Assembly: GCF_904848625.1 (NCBI RefSeq)
Contig: NZ_CAJHCP010000004.1
Span: 496,001-560,000, forward strand
Direction: 5' to 3'
From: Paraburkholderia metrosideri
GTDB lineage: Bacteria > Pseudomonadota > Gammaproteobacteria > Burkholderiales > Burkholderiaceae
Length of the DNA stretch: 64,000 bases
In this document: positions 36,690-46,067 of the stretch, one piece after another
Position numbering within the stretch: the stretch's first letter is position 1
How the letters are laid out: each line of letters begins with the position of its first letter
Notes under the pieces: model-generated
Database searches by the model: none
Seen by the model: the letters and a program-made list of their open reading frames with translations, nothing else
What the model was told of the DNA's origin: nothing
Program-made: the position numbers and the translations under genes

Positions 36690-37949
36690 CTACTCCGCCT
36701 TGCTGGCCGGAGCCGGAGCCGCCGACGAAGCCGCTGATGCCGACGCTGGAGGAGCCGACGCCGGTGCCTCCGAGGCCGGTGCCTCCGCCGCCGCGTCCGA
36801 GGCCGCCGCGGGCGGCTGCCATGCGACGGTTTTCACTGGCGCCCCTTCCTTTGCCATCTGCACGCCCGTCACGATGATCTCGTCGCCGTTCGTCAGCCCA
36901 TGCGTGACGATCCAGTTGTTGCCCTGGCTATCGTGCGTCTCGACGTCCTTACGCATGACCTTGTTGTCCGCCCCGACCACGTACACAAAGCCGCCGACCG
37001 TATCGCGCTGCAACGCCTGCTGCGGCACGAGGAACACATTGTTCTGGCGGCCGAAGTTGACCATCATCGTCACGTACATGCCGGGCAGCAGACGCCGCTG
37101 CGAGTTCACGATCAACGCGCGCATATTGATCGCGCCGGTCGCCGCATTCACAGACACGTCGGAAAAATCGAGCGTACCCGCGGTGCCGTATTCCGTATTG
37201 TTGGGCAGCCTGATGTGCACCTCGGTCAGTTTCTGCTGCTGCAGTTCGACCGAGCCGTTGCTCTGCGACTGTTGCAGGTTCGCCAGATCGGCCGAGCTGA
37301 TCGTGAAGTTGACGTACATCCGGTCGATCTGCTGGACCGTGGTCAATAGCGTGCCGTTGCCGCCCGTGTCCGTGGTGCTGGTGCCGACCACCGCGCCGGC
37401 CGTTGCCTGCTGTTGCCCGGCGATACCGCTGATCGGCGAGGTCACGCGGGTGTAGTTCAGCGCAATCCGCGCGGTCTCGACAGCGGCCTGATCGGCCTTC
37501 ACCTTGGCTGCGGCGCTGCGCTCAGCGGCGTCGGAGTTGTCGACGGTCTGTTGCGACACCGAACCGACCGGCAACAACTTGCGGTTGCGGGCCGCAGTGA
37601 TCTTGTCGTTGATATAAGTGGCCTGATCCTGGGCTAGCAGCGCCAGGTCGTTGTCGAGTTGCGCGCGGTAAAACGCCGGGTCGATCTCGAACAGCAGTTG
37701 ACCTGCGCGCACCTGAGAGCCTTCCGTGTACGTCCGTCGCAGCAGCACGCCGGACACGCGAGCGGTTACGTTGGCGCTATAGAACGCCGAAAGCCGGCCG
37801 ACGAACTGGCGCTCGAGCGGCGCCGTTTGCGCCTGCACCTTGAACGTCGCGACCTGCGGCGGCGGAGGCGGCGGTGTGCTCTTCGAGCAGGCGGCGAGCA
37901 CGATCAGACACAGGTACGACAGCGACGCGCGCTGAAGGCGTGACTTCAT
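36690..37949 (-). CDS. Membrane fusion protein (periplasmic adaptor) of the RND pump
   Basis: This 419-residue lipoprotein has lipobox LAAC (Cys21) followed by a proline-rich linker. It then shows the adaptor signatures ERQFVGRLSAFYSANVTARVSGVLLRRTYTEGSQVRAGQLLFEIDP split over the lipoyl half, a helical hairpin (AAERSAAAKVKADQAAVETARIALNYTRV) and beta-barrel segments. It links the inner-membrane pump to the outer-membrane channel. The last 45 residues are Ala/Pro/Ser repeats, not part of the fold. Gene order is channel, adaptor, pump, all on the minus strand. Confidence 0.93.
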   Translation of the reverse strand: MKSRLQRASLSYLCLIVLAACSKSTPPPPPPQVATFKVQAQTAPLERQFVGRLSAFYSANVTARVSGVLLRRTYTEGSQVRAGQLLFEIDPAFYRAQLDNDLALLAQDQATYINDKITAARNRKLLPVGSVSQQTVDNSDAAERSAAAKVKADQAAVETARIALNYTRVTSPISGIAGQQQATAGAVVGTSTTDTGGNGTLLTTVQQIDRMYVNFTISSADLANLQQSQSNGSVELQQQKLTEVHIRLPNNTEYGTAGTLDFSDVSVNAATGAINMRALIVNSQRRLLPGMYVTMMVNFGRQNNVFLVPQQALQRDTVGGFVYVVGADNKVMRKDVETHDSQGNNWIVTHGLTNGDEIIVTGVQMAKEGAPVKTVAWQPPAAASDAAAEAPASEAPASAPPASASAASSAAPAPASKAE

Positions 37950-38024
37950 GAGAACTCCGTTCTTGCTTGAGGCCAGCGTACGCAGACGACGCGATGTGCC
38001 GGATCGTACGAAACAGTAGGCGAG

Positions 38025-39605
38025 TTAGTCCGCGGACGGCTGTGCGGCGGGTGGAGCGACTGCGCCCGTAGCGGGCAATGACGAAGGCATCGAAGCAGCG
38101 GATGGCGCCGATGCCACGCTCGCGTCATCGCGTTGCCATCCGCCGCCCAGATTCTTGACGAGAAGCACGTTGCTTTCAGCGAGTTGTGCCTGCGTGTCAC
38201 GCAGACTTTCTTCCGCCTGGATCAACGTCAGCCGTTGCGTCAGCACGTTCTGCTCGCTGGTTGCGCCGGCATTGAATTGCGCCTGCTGGCTGGCGAACAG
38301 CCGGTTGCTGCTGTCATAGACGCTGGCGAACGCGCCTGCCTGCGCCCGCAGGTGGTTCATCGACGACAGGCTGTCTTCGACACTCTGAAACGCGGTCAGC
38401 ACCGTGTTCCGGTAGTTCGCGACGTCTTCGTCGTAGGTCGCGCGCGCCCCATGTACCGCTGCCGTGCGCTCACCGCCGTCGAACAGGGTTGCTGCGAGAT
38501 CGGGGCCGAGCGTCCAGAAGCGGCTCGGCAAAGTGAACAGATGCGCGAACGTGTTGTGCGCGAAACCACCTTCGGCGGAGAGCGTCAGCGTCGGAAAATA
38601 CGCCGCTTCGGCGACGCCGATGCTGGCGTTGGCCGCCGCCGCCGTGCGTTCGGCGCTCACCACGTCGTAACGCCGCTCCAGCAATTGCGACGGAAGCGCG
38701 GCCGGCACGTCAGGCGAAACGAACTGATAGTTGGGATCAGGCGCGATGGAAAGCGACTCCGGCGGCGTGCCGGTCAGCACGGCGATCGCGTGCTCGTTCT
38801 GCTCGCGTGAGATTTCGGTTGTCTGCAGGTCGGCGATCACGATCTGCAGATTCTCCTGTGCGTTGAGCACGTCGTCGCCGGACGCGAAGCCTTCCTTGAA
38901 TCCGGTCTGCGTCATCGCCAGAATGCGGCCGTAGAGGTCCTGCTGCTCCTTCAACATGCGTATGTTGACGTCCGCCTGGCGTAGCTGGAAATAGTCGGTC
39001 GCGACGGCCGCCGCGATCGAGATGCGCTCACCGGCAAGCTGCGCATCCGATGCCTGGGCATTGGCTTTCGCCGCCTGCAATTGACGCCGTATCTGCCCCC
39101 ACAGGTCCAGTTCCCAACTGACGGCGCCACTGGCAACCACGCTGTTGCTCGGCGGGCTCGACGTGTTGGTGCCGATCCCTTCGAGTCCCGCGAGGTTGCC
39201 GCCCGAGCGTGCACCGGACAGGCCCGCCGTCACGATCGGAAACAACCCTGCCCGGTCCGACTCGACCGTGGCGAGCGCGACCCGATAGGCGGCTTCCGCC
39301 GCCACGATGGACTGGTTGGCTTGCAACGCCTGCTCGACGAGCCCGTTGAGCTTGTCGTCTCCATACATACGCCACCATGTACTGGAGATCGCCGCTTGCG
39401 GATTGGCCTGGGCGCGCTGCCAGTCCACGCCCTCCTTGAATCCTTCCGGCAACTGGACTTCCGGCTTGCGATAGTCCGGACCCACCATGCACGCGGCAAG
39501 CGACGTGGCGATAAGGATCGCCATGCCACACCGGATCACGCGCCGCGATTGAGAGCGTGTATTACCTTCGTAAGCGAGCTCCAAGGTCTGCGAAGTACTC
39601 TGCAC
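38025..39605 (-). CDS. Outer-membrane efflux channel lipoprotein (OprM/NodT family)
   Basis: This 526-residue TolC-type channel has lipobox LAAC at Cys39 followed by MVGPDYRKPEV, the standard mature N-terminus of NodT-family channels. Two repeats of long helices follow, with QLLERRYDVVSAERTAAAANASIGVAEAAYFPTLTLS typical of each half (shown here for the second). The start is GTG at 39605 with AGGGGAG five bases upstream; this gives an unusually long 27-residue n-region before the hydrophobic signal. It is the first gene of the pump operon; most Burkholderia pump operons place the channel last. Confidence 0.92.
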   Translation of the reverse strand: MQSTSQTLELAYEGNTRSQSRRVIRCGMAILIATSLAACMVGPDYRKPEVQLPEGFKEGVDWQRAQANPQAAISSTWWRMYGDDKLNGLVEQALQANQSIVAAEAAYRVALATVESDRAGLFPIVTAGLSGARSGGNLAGLEGIGTNTSSPPSNSVVASGAVSWELDLWGQIRRQLQAAKANAQASDAQLAGERISIAAAVATDYFQLRQADVNIRMLKEQQDLYGRILAMTQTGFKEGFASGDDVLNAQENLQIVIADLQTTEISREQNEHAIAVLTGTPPESLSIAPDPNYQFVSPDVPAALPSQLLERRYDVVSAERTAAAANASIGVAEAAYFPTLTLSAEGGFAHNTFAHLFTLPSRFWTLGPDLAATLFDGGERTAAVHGARATYDEDVANYRNTVLTAFQSVEDSLSSMNHLRAQAGAFASVYDSSNRLFASQQAQFNAGATSEQNVLTQRLTLIQAEESLRDTQAQLAESNVLLVKNLGGGWQRDDASVASAPSAASMPSSLPATGAVAPPAAQPSAD

Positions 39606-39829
39606 GCAACTCCCCTGTTCACCGGAACGGTAGTACGGCTACGAGACGAAAAATACCCTGTATATTTAACTACCTTAAAAATAAATATCAATCCCGATTG
39701 TGATTACGAACAATAACTGGTCACGCATAGTCGCACGACTTTCAAAGATTGGTCAGGATCACATATTTATTTAGGGCATTACTACAACGCGCCTGCGATG
39801 ATTGATTCTTTCAAATACACAGCACTTTA

Positions 39830-40462
39830 ATGACAATTGCCTTTCACACGTGGAATACGCCGAATGGTCGCAAGATCAGCGTCGCGCTCGAAGAGATGAA
39901 CTTGCCGTACACCGTCAGGACGGTCAACATCTCGAAAGGTGAACAGCACGCACCCGATTTTCTGCGTATCAGTCCGAACAACCGGATTCCGGCGATCGTC
40001 GATCCTGATGGGCCCGATGGTCAACCGATCAGCGTTTTTGAGTCCGGCGCGATCCTGCTCTATCTTGGCGAAAAAACCGGCCAGTTTCTGCCCGCGAATT
40101 TGCGCGAGCGGGTGCCGGTCATCGAATGGCTGATGTGGCAAATGGGCGGCTTTGGTCCGATGCCTGGGCAGGTGCATCACTTCCGTGCAGTCGAATCGGA
40201 GATCGACCGGCGTTATGGGCTCAAGCGTTATTCGGACGAAACCCGGCGCCTCTACGGGGTACTGGACCGGCGGCTTGCCGAGGTCGAATTTGTTGCTGGT
40301 GAGTTGTCCGTCGCGGATTTCGCGATTCTTGGCTGGGCGTGGCGGCACGAGCGTCATCAGGTCTCACTCGACGATTTCCCCAATGTCAAACGATGGTACG
40401 AGACCTTGTTCGAGCGCCCCGGCGTACAACGCGGTTTTGCTGTCAAACTGGACGATCAGTGA
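39830..40462 (+). CDS. Glutathione S-transferase family protein, YfcG/Nu-class-like
   Basis: This 210-residue protein has an N-terminal thioredoxin-like domain with TPNGRKI (residues 10-16), FLRISPNNRIPAIVD and FESGAILLYLGEKTG, the pattern of E. coli YfcG/YghU. Those enzymes bind two glutathiones and act as disulfide-bond reductases rather than classical transferases. The helical C-terminal domain contains QMGGFGPMPGQVHHF, also conserved in YfcG. It is divergent from the RND pump operon across 224 bp, so it may share stress control with it. Translation starts at ATG 39830 with a poor ribosome binding site. Confidence 0.88.
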   Translation: MTIAFHTWNTPNGRKISVALEEMNLPYTVRTVNISKGEQHAPDFLRISPNNRIPAIVDPDGPDGQPISVFESGAILLYLGEKTGQFLPANLRERVPVIEWLMWQMGGFGPMPGQVHHFRAVESEIDRRYGLKRYSDETRRLYGVLDRRLAEVEFVAGELSVADFAILGWAWRHERHQVSLDDFPNVKRWYETLFERPGVQRGFAVKLDDQ

Positions 40463-40570
40463 TCGTACGCAAGAGGATGCACGCGTTACGCTATTGATCG
40501 ACGATTACGCGCGCATAACATGCATAAGGCACGCATAGCGCACGCGGACGCTATAACGTAGTCGTCAATC

Positions 40571-41182
40571 TCAACCGTGCTGCGGTTTCGTGCTGCACGC
40601 TTCCCGCTCAAGATGATCGGTCAGATGCTTACGCGCCTGCCTGAGTATCGATGCTGAAAGACTGGAGTCAGTGACGATTCGCGCCATGGTCATGGCTCCA
40701 ATCATGGTCGATAGCATCACCAACGCGTCTTTTCTGGCGGCGGTTGCCGATACGCCGTCGAGTTGGCTCGCCATTGAGTTCACCATCTTCAGAAAACCCG
40801 CAGTCGTGGCTTCGCGAACGGTGTCGCTGCTACGGGCAACTTCACTTCCCAATGCGACAAACGGGCAACCACTAGCGGCATTGTCACGATGCTCAACGCC
40901 GAGGTATTCCGTTATTGCCGCCTGGAGCCCGCGAATGCCTGGGGAAGCCGACAGCGTCCGGTCCATCGAGTCCGCCATCGACTCGATCGCCAACGCGACC
41001 GATTCCTCCACTACCTGCTCTTTCGACCCGAAGTGCTTATAAAACCCACCATGCGTTAACCCCGCGGTGGCCATGAGATCGGCCAGGCCGGTTCCGTCGA
41101 TACCATTGCGACGAAATTCCGCCGATGCGGCCTCGACAATCCGCTGCCGGGTTTCAGCAGTCTCCTGCTTCGACTTTCTCAT
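40571..41182 (-). CDS. TetR-family transcriptional regulator
   Basis: This 203-residue protein has the TetR DNA-binding domain (MRKSKQETAETRQRIVEAAS, then LADLMATAGLTHGGFYKHFGSKEQVV). The C-terminal domain contains ASGCPFVALGSEVARS around residue 105, a segment shared with a TetR subgroup often linked to electrophile or antibiotic stress genes. The target is unknown. It converges on the YfcG-like GST gene and is divergent from a diguanylate cyclase gene. A 13-bp dyad lies 50 bp upstream of its start. Confidence 0.87.
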   Translation of the reverse strand: MRKSKQETAETRQRIVEAASAEFRRNGIDGTGLADLMATAGLTHGGFYKHFGSKEQVVEESVALAIESMADSMDRTLSASPGIRGLQAAITEYLGVEHRDNAASGCPFVALGSEVARSSDTVREATTAGFLKMVNSMASQLDGVSATAARKDALVMLSTMIGAMTMARIVTDSSLSASILRQARKHLTDHLEREACSTKPQHG

Positions 41183-41596
41183 CTCTATTCACTCTCTTGC
41201 CGAATGACGGCGTGCCTGAATTTGTGTTCCCTATAGATGCTATACAAAATCTAATTTGAAAACCATTCATAAGCAGCCTGCTTCGAAATTGACCGCTGCC
41301 AGCGCGCGCGAGCAACGCGATCCCGGCCACGGTACCCGCTTTCCCACGGTTACCGTCGCGCCAGGCCTGGCACGAAGCCTGATAAACTCGGACACGGGAT
41401 GCCAAGGGCCAAAGGAACAGTCAATCTGCACGACAAGTCCATCTTGACCGGTCATCCAGATGCAGGCGGAGTGACAGCGTATTCGGGGGAAAACGCTGAT
41501 CCAGGCTGCACCGCACAATAGCGGATGCGGGCCGCCCCTTGATTGTCGTCGCCTCGAGATCAGGCGCGGGCGTTGGCCCGCAAAAAGGTGTTGCTC
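41183..41596. promoter_or_regulatory. Divergent region with a candidate TetR operator
   Basis: This 414-bp stretch between the TetR and GGDEF genes contains TATAGATGCTATA at 41232-41244, with perfect 5-bp arms TATAG/CTATA around a 3-bp centre. It is placed where an autoregulated TetR gene would carry its operator. The rest shows no gene. Confidence 0.5.
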
Positions 41597-42793
41597 GTGC
41601 AAAGCACTCAAAAAATCTATTCGCTGCCGCGTGGCCGACTGGCTCAATGGCTCGCAGCGCCAGGGCAGGAAACACCGCACGAGATCCGCGTCGCCCTGGT
41701 CGGCACGCTGTTCGGAACACTACCCATTTTCTTCGGCGGCGTATTCAATACGATCGCAGTCGCATGGGTTCTCGCATACCGGCACCCCACCTGGCCTTTC
41801 CGTCTATGGCTCGGCGCGGAAATCGCAGTGTGCGCGGTTCGTCTATGTGTGCTTGCGATTGCCCGGCACCGGGCGGCCCAGGCCAGAACGACACCCACCG
41901 ATCTCTACATCCTGCTGGCTCCGCTCTGGGGCATCACAGTCGGCTATGGCGCGTTTGTCAGTGCGGTCAGCGGCGATTGGGTTGCCGCCACGTTGTCTTT
42001 CCTGTCAGCGGCCGCGATGGTCGGCGGAATCTGTTTCCGCAACTTTGCCGCACCGCGCCTTGTTGCGGTGATGATCTTCTGCTCGCTCGGGCCGTGCTGT
42101 CTCGGCGCGTTGCTCGCTGGCGAACCGGTGCTTCTGCTCACGCTGCTGCAAATCCCGTTCTATATGTTTGCGATGAGTGTCGCCGCCCAGCGGCTAAACG
42201 GCATGCTCATTTCAACCATGAAAGCCGAACGCGAGAACAGTCACCGCGCGCGTCACGATGGGCTCACCGGCCTTCTCAACCGTGAAGGACTGTTCAAGGC
42301 GACAGGTCCGCATGACGCGCCGCCGGTGCGCGCGGGGATGACGCTCCTCTATCTCGACCTCGACGGCTTCAAGCCGGTCAACGACGCCCACGGCCACGAA
42401 GCCGGCGACATGCTGCTGATTCAGGTGGCAACACGCCTACGCGCGCTCGCAAGCCAACACGCGCTGGTCGCACGGATGGGCGGCGACGAATTCGTGATCG
42501 TCGAAAAGATCGTGGAAGGCCACGCGCCACAAGAACTGGCGGCGGCCATCGCGTGCACGATCGCACAGCCCTTCGAGCTTTCGCCGGGTCTCGTCGTGAC
42601 GATCGGGGCAAGCGTCGGCATCGCGAACGTAAGCGCAGAGGACACCGATATCGATGCAGTGCTGCGCCTTGCCGACACCGCGATGTACGACGCGAAGCGC
42701 AACAAGAAAAGCGGGCAGAAGCTCGATCCGCGAACACAGAAATCCGCAAGCGTTGCCGACGATATGGATTGGTCGCCGCAAGACGCCAATTAA
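41597..42793 (+). CDS. Membrane-bound diguanylate cyclase (GGDEF)
   Basis: This 398-residue protein should make cyclic di-GMP from GTP. The N-terminal part carries about five hydrophobic segments (to about residue 195) of no recognised sensor family, then a short linker and a GGDEF domain beginning HDGLTGLLNREGL. The active-site motif is intact as RMGGDEF (Gly295-Phe299), with LYLDLDGFKPVND earlier. The allosteric inhibitory RxxD site, normally nine residues before GGDEF, is SQHA here, so product inhibition is unlikely. The start is uncertain: GTG 41597 has AAGG eight bases upstream; TTG 41543 and GTG 41588 are alternatives. Confidence 0.88.
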   Translation: MQSTQKIYSLPRGRLAQWLAAPGQETPHEIRVALVGTLFGTLPIFFGGVFNTIAVAWVLAYRHPTWPFRLWLGAEIAVCAVRLCVLAIARHRAAQARTTPTDLYILLAPLWGITVGYGAFVSAVSGDWVAATLSFLSAAAMVGGICFRNFAAPRLVAVMIFCSLGPCCLGALLAGEPVLLLTLLQIPFYMFAMSVAAQRLNGMLISTMKAERENSHRARHDGLTGLLNREGLFKATGPHDAPPVRAGMTLLYLDLDGFKPVNDAHGHEAGDMLLIQVATRLRALASQHALVARMGGDEFVIVEKIVEGHAPQELAAAIACTIAQPFELSPGLVVTIGASVGIANVSAEDTDIDAVLRLADTAMYDAKRNKKSGQKLDPRTQKSASVADDMDWSPQDAN

Positions 42794-42877
42794 CGTGCGC
42801 AGTGCGCCGATCGGTTTTTCCAAACACTGCACAGTCGAGCTAACAACGCCTGCGGTTAACACGCACACGTCCATTTG

Positions 42878-44011
42878 CTAAAGAAGCTCTTTGAGCAGCT
42901 CGCGCAGATCGATACCGTTCTTCGCCTGGGTCATCAAGTCATCGGGCATCGGTCCTTTGCGGGTGAGATCGACAAGTGCCTGATTGAGATTCACATAGGG
43001 CCGCAAAAGCCGTTCGTACGCGGCGAATGCTTGCGCCGGATCTTGCCAATGCCGAATCAGTTCGCGAACCAGTACGAAGGCGCCAACGAGCGCGAGACTC
43101 GTGCCTTGCCCTGAGAAAGGCGATGCGCAATGCGCTGCGTCACCAGCAAGGACGACACGTCCTTTCGACCACGACGGCATACGAATCTGCGCTAGCTCGT
43201 TGTAGTAAAACTGATCGGTGGTTTTCATTGCATCAATGAACTGCGCAAAGTCGCCCTTCAGGTGAGCACAATGGCTGGCAACGAGTTGCTTCTGCGCGTC
43301 CACATCGTTTCGCGACACAATGGATTCGGGTGCCGGAAAGCCAACCCCAATCCGAAGCTCACGCTTGTCGCGGCTCGGGTAAATCACATATCCGACGTTG
43401 CCTTGCCGATGCCCGAGTTGCCAATCGCCGAGTTTGATCAGATTGGGAACCGAAAAAAGAGCGAGAACCACACCCAGTGGACAAACAACCGCCGCTTCAT
43501 CGTCAAAGCATTGCTTACGGAGGTTCGAGTAAATGCCGTCGGCGCCAATCAGCAGATCGAACTCGCGGATCAAGCCCGATGATGCGAACGTCACCGCCAC
43601 ACGGTCGCCGCGATCGTCGACTTCGCGGATGTTGTCATCGTAAATGAATTCGACGCGCTCGCTCATTGCACCCATCAGCAACTCGCAGAGATCATCGCGA
43701 AAGATCTCGATGTCGTCGTTATCGAGCCGGCCGGCGCTGTAAGTACGTTCCTCGGTGCGCTCCGTTTCGTTGCCCTCGTCGTCGAGCGTCGACATGCCCT
43801 TTAGTCGCGTGCGCAATACGCGGGCCTCGTCGAGTAGTCCCATTGCCTGCACCACGTCGAGCGCGGCACCCCGAATATCCACAGCCTGGCCGCCCCGCCG
43901 GAATTCCGGAGCACGCTCGACCAGCGCCGTTTTGAATCCCGCGCGATCCAGCCAGTAAGCCAGTGCCAGCCCGGCGACGCCTGCGCCGGAGATCAATACG
44001 TTTCGAGTCAT
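42878..44011 (-). CDS. FAD-dependent aromatic-type monooxygenase
   Basis: This 377-residue class A flavin monooxygenase (PHBH/TetX-like fold) has the FAD loop GAGVAG (residues 9-14), the NAD(P)H-related DG motif in LLIGADGIYSNLR (Asp158), and the FAD ribityl GD motif in GRVVLAGDAAHCASPFSGQGTSLAL (Gly290-Asp291). It hydroxylates or otherwise oxidises an unknown, probably cyclic, compound with O2 and NAD(P)H. TetX-type antibiotic inactivators share this layout, but so do many catabolic enzymes. It converges on the diguanylate cyclase; no regulator is directly adjacent. Confidence 0.88.
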   Translation of the reverse strand: MTRNVLISGAGVAGLALAYWLDRAGFKTALVERAPEFRRGGQAVDIRGAALDVVQAMGLLDEARVLRTRLKGMSTLDDEGNETERTEERTYSAGRLDNDDIEIFRDDLCELLMGAMSERVEFIYDDNIREVDDRGDRVAVTFASSGLIREFDLLIGADGIYSNLRKQCFDDEAAVVCPLGVVLALFSVPNLIKLGDWQLGHRQGNVGYVIYPSRDKRELRIGVGFPAPESIVSRNDVDAQKQLVASHCAHLKGDFAQFIDAMKTTDQFYYNELAQIRMPSWSKGRVVLAGDAAHCASPFSGQGTSLALVGAFVLVRELIRHWQDPAQAFAAYERLLRPYVNLNQALVDLTRKGPMPDDLMTQAKNGIDLRELLKELL

Positions 44012-44221
44012 GCGAGGGCCCCATTAGCGTTATGAGTCGGGAAGCAGAGCCACAATGAAAGCGCGGCGCTTGGCCGGCCATCAATCGAACATATTTTTTC
44101 AACGCAAACGCGCTGATTGCGTTGAAAGCCATCTTCACCGAACTTCTGCCCGGAGGATAGGGTTCTGACGCATCGGCAAATGCTCATCGCCACCGCCAGA
44201 ACCGGCATGCTTTCGCCTGGG

Positions 44222-45124
44222 TTACGACGCCACCCTCTTCAGCGCCACCACCTCACGTCGCGGTGGCGCGCCGAACATGCGCGAGTATTCGCGGCTAAAT
44301 TGCGACGCGCTTTCATACCCCACCTGAAACGCGGCCGTTTCCACATTCGTTGCATTAGCCGTCATCAAACGGCGCGCTTCTATCAGGCGAAGCTGCTTCT
44401 GGTACTGCAGCGGCGTCATCGAAGTGATCGCCTTGAATTCCCGATGGAATGCCGAAGCACTCATCTGCGCGGTGCGTGCCAGATCTTCGATACTCACCGA
44501 CTCGGCAAAGCGCTCGCGTAACGAATGGATTGCGTTCATCACACGTTGCGAATGACTGCCCGCCAGCGCCAGTCGCGCGATTTCGCCGCCGCTCGGCCCG
44601 CTCAGAAGCCAATAGCTGATCTCGCGCATGAGCAGCGGATAGATCATTGGAATGGCTTGCGGCGTATCGACCAGCCGGACCATGCGCAGTGCGCAATCGG
44701 CCAGCGGCCCGTCGAAATTGGCAACGAAAACCGCTGATCGCGTGGCAACGCCCGAGTCGGGAAGCGTGTTCAGTGCCTCCACGACCTCGCGCATGATCGA
44801 CAGATTCAATTCGATGACGATGCCAAGAAAAGGCTTATCCGGACTGGCCTCAATCACGCGGCCAAACGCCGGTGTCTCGATGCTGACAACGAGAGCCTGG
44901 CCGGCCTTGTAATCGAAGCGCCGATTGCCGAACGTCGTCGCCTTTGCCCCCTGAACGACGATACAAAGTGCCGGCTCGTGGATCAGGTGATTGGGCCGCG
45001 TCTCGTGACTCGAACGAAGAATCGTCAGACCTTCGACCGCCGTGACATACGGGTTGTCGCCGCGCTGCGCGTTCGTATAGCGGGTCACAGCGTCGATTAG
45101 CGGGTCGAGCATAGTGGGTCTCAT
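44222..45124 (-). CDS. AraC-family regulator (YqhC-like)
   Basis: This 300-residue protein has an N-terminal AraC_N-type cupin domain (EPALCIVVQGAKATTFGNRRFDYKAGQALVV, residues 50-80) and a C-terminal double helix-turn-helix (SVSIEDLARTAQMSASAFHREFKAITSMTPLQYQKQLRL, then VGYESASQFSREYSRMFG). This architecture matches YqhC-type activators of aldehyde reductases. It is divergent from a short-chain dehydrogenase gene, an arrangement very common for this subfamily, so that gene is its likely target. ATG 45124 is used; ATG 45112 (four codons later) is possible. Confidence 0.9.
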   Translation of the reverse strand: MRPTMLDPLIDAVTRYTNAQRGDNPYVTAVEGLTILRSSHETRPNHLIHEPALCIVVQGAKATTFGNRRFDYKAGQALVVSIETPAFGRVIEASPDKPFLGIVIELNLSIMREVVEALNTLPDSGVATRSAVFVANFDGPLADCALRMVRLVDTPQAIPMIYPLLMREISYWLLSGPSGGEIARLALAGSHSQRVMNAIHSLRERFAESVSIEDLARTAQMSASAFHREFKAITSMTPLQYQKQLRLIEARRLMTANATNVETAAFQVGYESASQFSREYSRMFGAPPRREVVALKRVAS

Positions 45125-45175
45125 CGGTTGGATCGCGTGGATGTTATAGGCGACCGGGCAGGATTAGGCAAGAAA

Positions 45176-45199
45176 CGAGTGAGTTTCGGCATTCACTCG
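45176..45199. promoter_or_regulatory. Dyad in the AraC/SDR divergent promoter
   Basis: CGAGTGA (45176-45182) and TCACTCG (45193-45199) form a perfect 7-bp inverted repeat with a 10-bp centre, in the 131-bp region between the AraC regulator and the SDR gene. It could bind the AraC regulator, though AraC proteins more often use direct repeats. Confidence 0.45.
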
Positions 45200-45255
45200 C
45201 GACGAGTCAAAGGCTATCTTTTCTCCACGCCAAACTAACTCATGGAGCGCGCGCG

Positions 45256-46035
45256 ATGCCTACTACTATTACCTCAACGTCGAACCCGCGGATTGCAATC
45301 GTCACTGGCGGGAGCCGTGGACTTGGCCGCAATACCGTATTGAATCTCGCCAGGCGAGGCGTCGACAGCATCTTTACCTATCATTCGAATCGCGCAGAAG
45401 CCGAACACGTCGTGACCGCCGTCGAAGCGATGGGCCGCCGGGCCGTGGCACTCACCCTCGACACCGGCGACATCGCTTCGTTCGATCAGTTCGTGCAAGA
45501 TGTTCAGCGTGCACTGGGCGGCCTCGGCGCCGCGCATTTCGACTACCTCGTCAACAATGCGGGAACCTCGCTGCATAACGCGTTCGACAAGACAACCGAA
45601 GACGAACTGGACACCGTCTACCGCGTCCATTTCAAAGGCGTGTTCTTCCTCACGCAAAAGCTTCTGCCGTTTATCAGCGACGGCGGCCGGATCGTCAATA
45701 TTTCGTCCGGCCTGGCCCGTGTCACGCTTCCTGGATCATCCGCTTATGCGTCAATGAAAGGCGCCGTCGAAGTGCTGACGCGATACATGGCGAAGGAACT
45801 GGGCGCGCGAGGAATCGCGGTCAACACCGTCGCGCCGGGTGCCATCGCCACCGACTTCAGCGGCGGCATGGTGCGCGATAACCCAGAAATCAACCGACGC
45901 GTGGCGGAAATGACAGCACTCGGCCGGGTCGGCGAGCCTGACGATATCGGCCCGATGATCGCCGCGCTGTTGGCGGATGACAATCGGTGGATCAATGGGC
46001 AACGCATTGAAGTGTCGGGTGGGATGGTTCTCTAG
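45256..46035 (+). CDS. Short-chain dehydrogenase/reductase
   Basis: This 259-residue classical SDR has cofactor loop TGGSRGLG (residues 17-24), NNAG at 100-103, and the catalytic set Ser150/151, Tyr164 and Lys168 (YASMK). The residue after the second beta strand region (YHSNRAEAE) suggests NADP(H). It reduces a carbonyl or oxidises an alcohol; substrate unknown. ATG 45256 follows GGAG by seven bases. It is divergent from a YqhC-like AraC regulator, which suggests induction by aldehydes or similar compounds. Confidence 0.92.
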   Translation: MPTTITSTSNPRIAIVTGGSRGLGRNTVLNLARRGVDSIFTYHSNRAEAEHVVTAVEAMGRRAVALTLDTGDIASFDQFVQDVQRALGGLGAAHFDYLVNNAGTSLHNAFDKTTEDELDTVYRVHFKGVFFLTQKLLPFISDGGRIVNISSGLARVTLPGSSAYASMKGAVEVLTRYMAKELGARGIAVNTVAPGAIATDFSGGMVRDNPEINRRVAEMTALGRVGEPDDIGPMIAALLADDNRWINGQRIEVSGGMVL

Positions 46036-46067
46036 CCAGACGCGCTTCAACAAAGCGATCACATCGC

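Noticed and set aside
39679-39772. Inverted pair AAATAAATAT/ATATTTATTT between efflux operon and GST gene
   Set aside because: Both arms are simple AT sequence in an AT-rich promoter region, 74 bp apart; easily due to chance.
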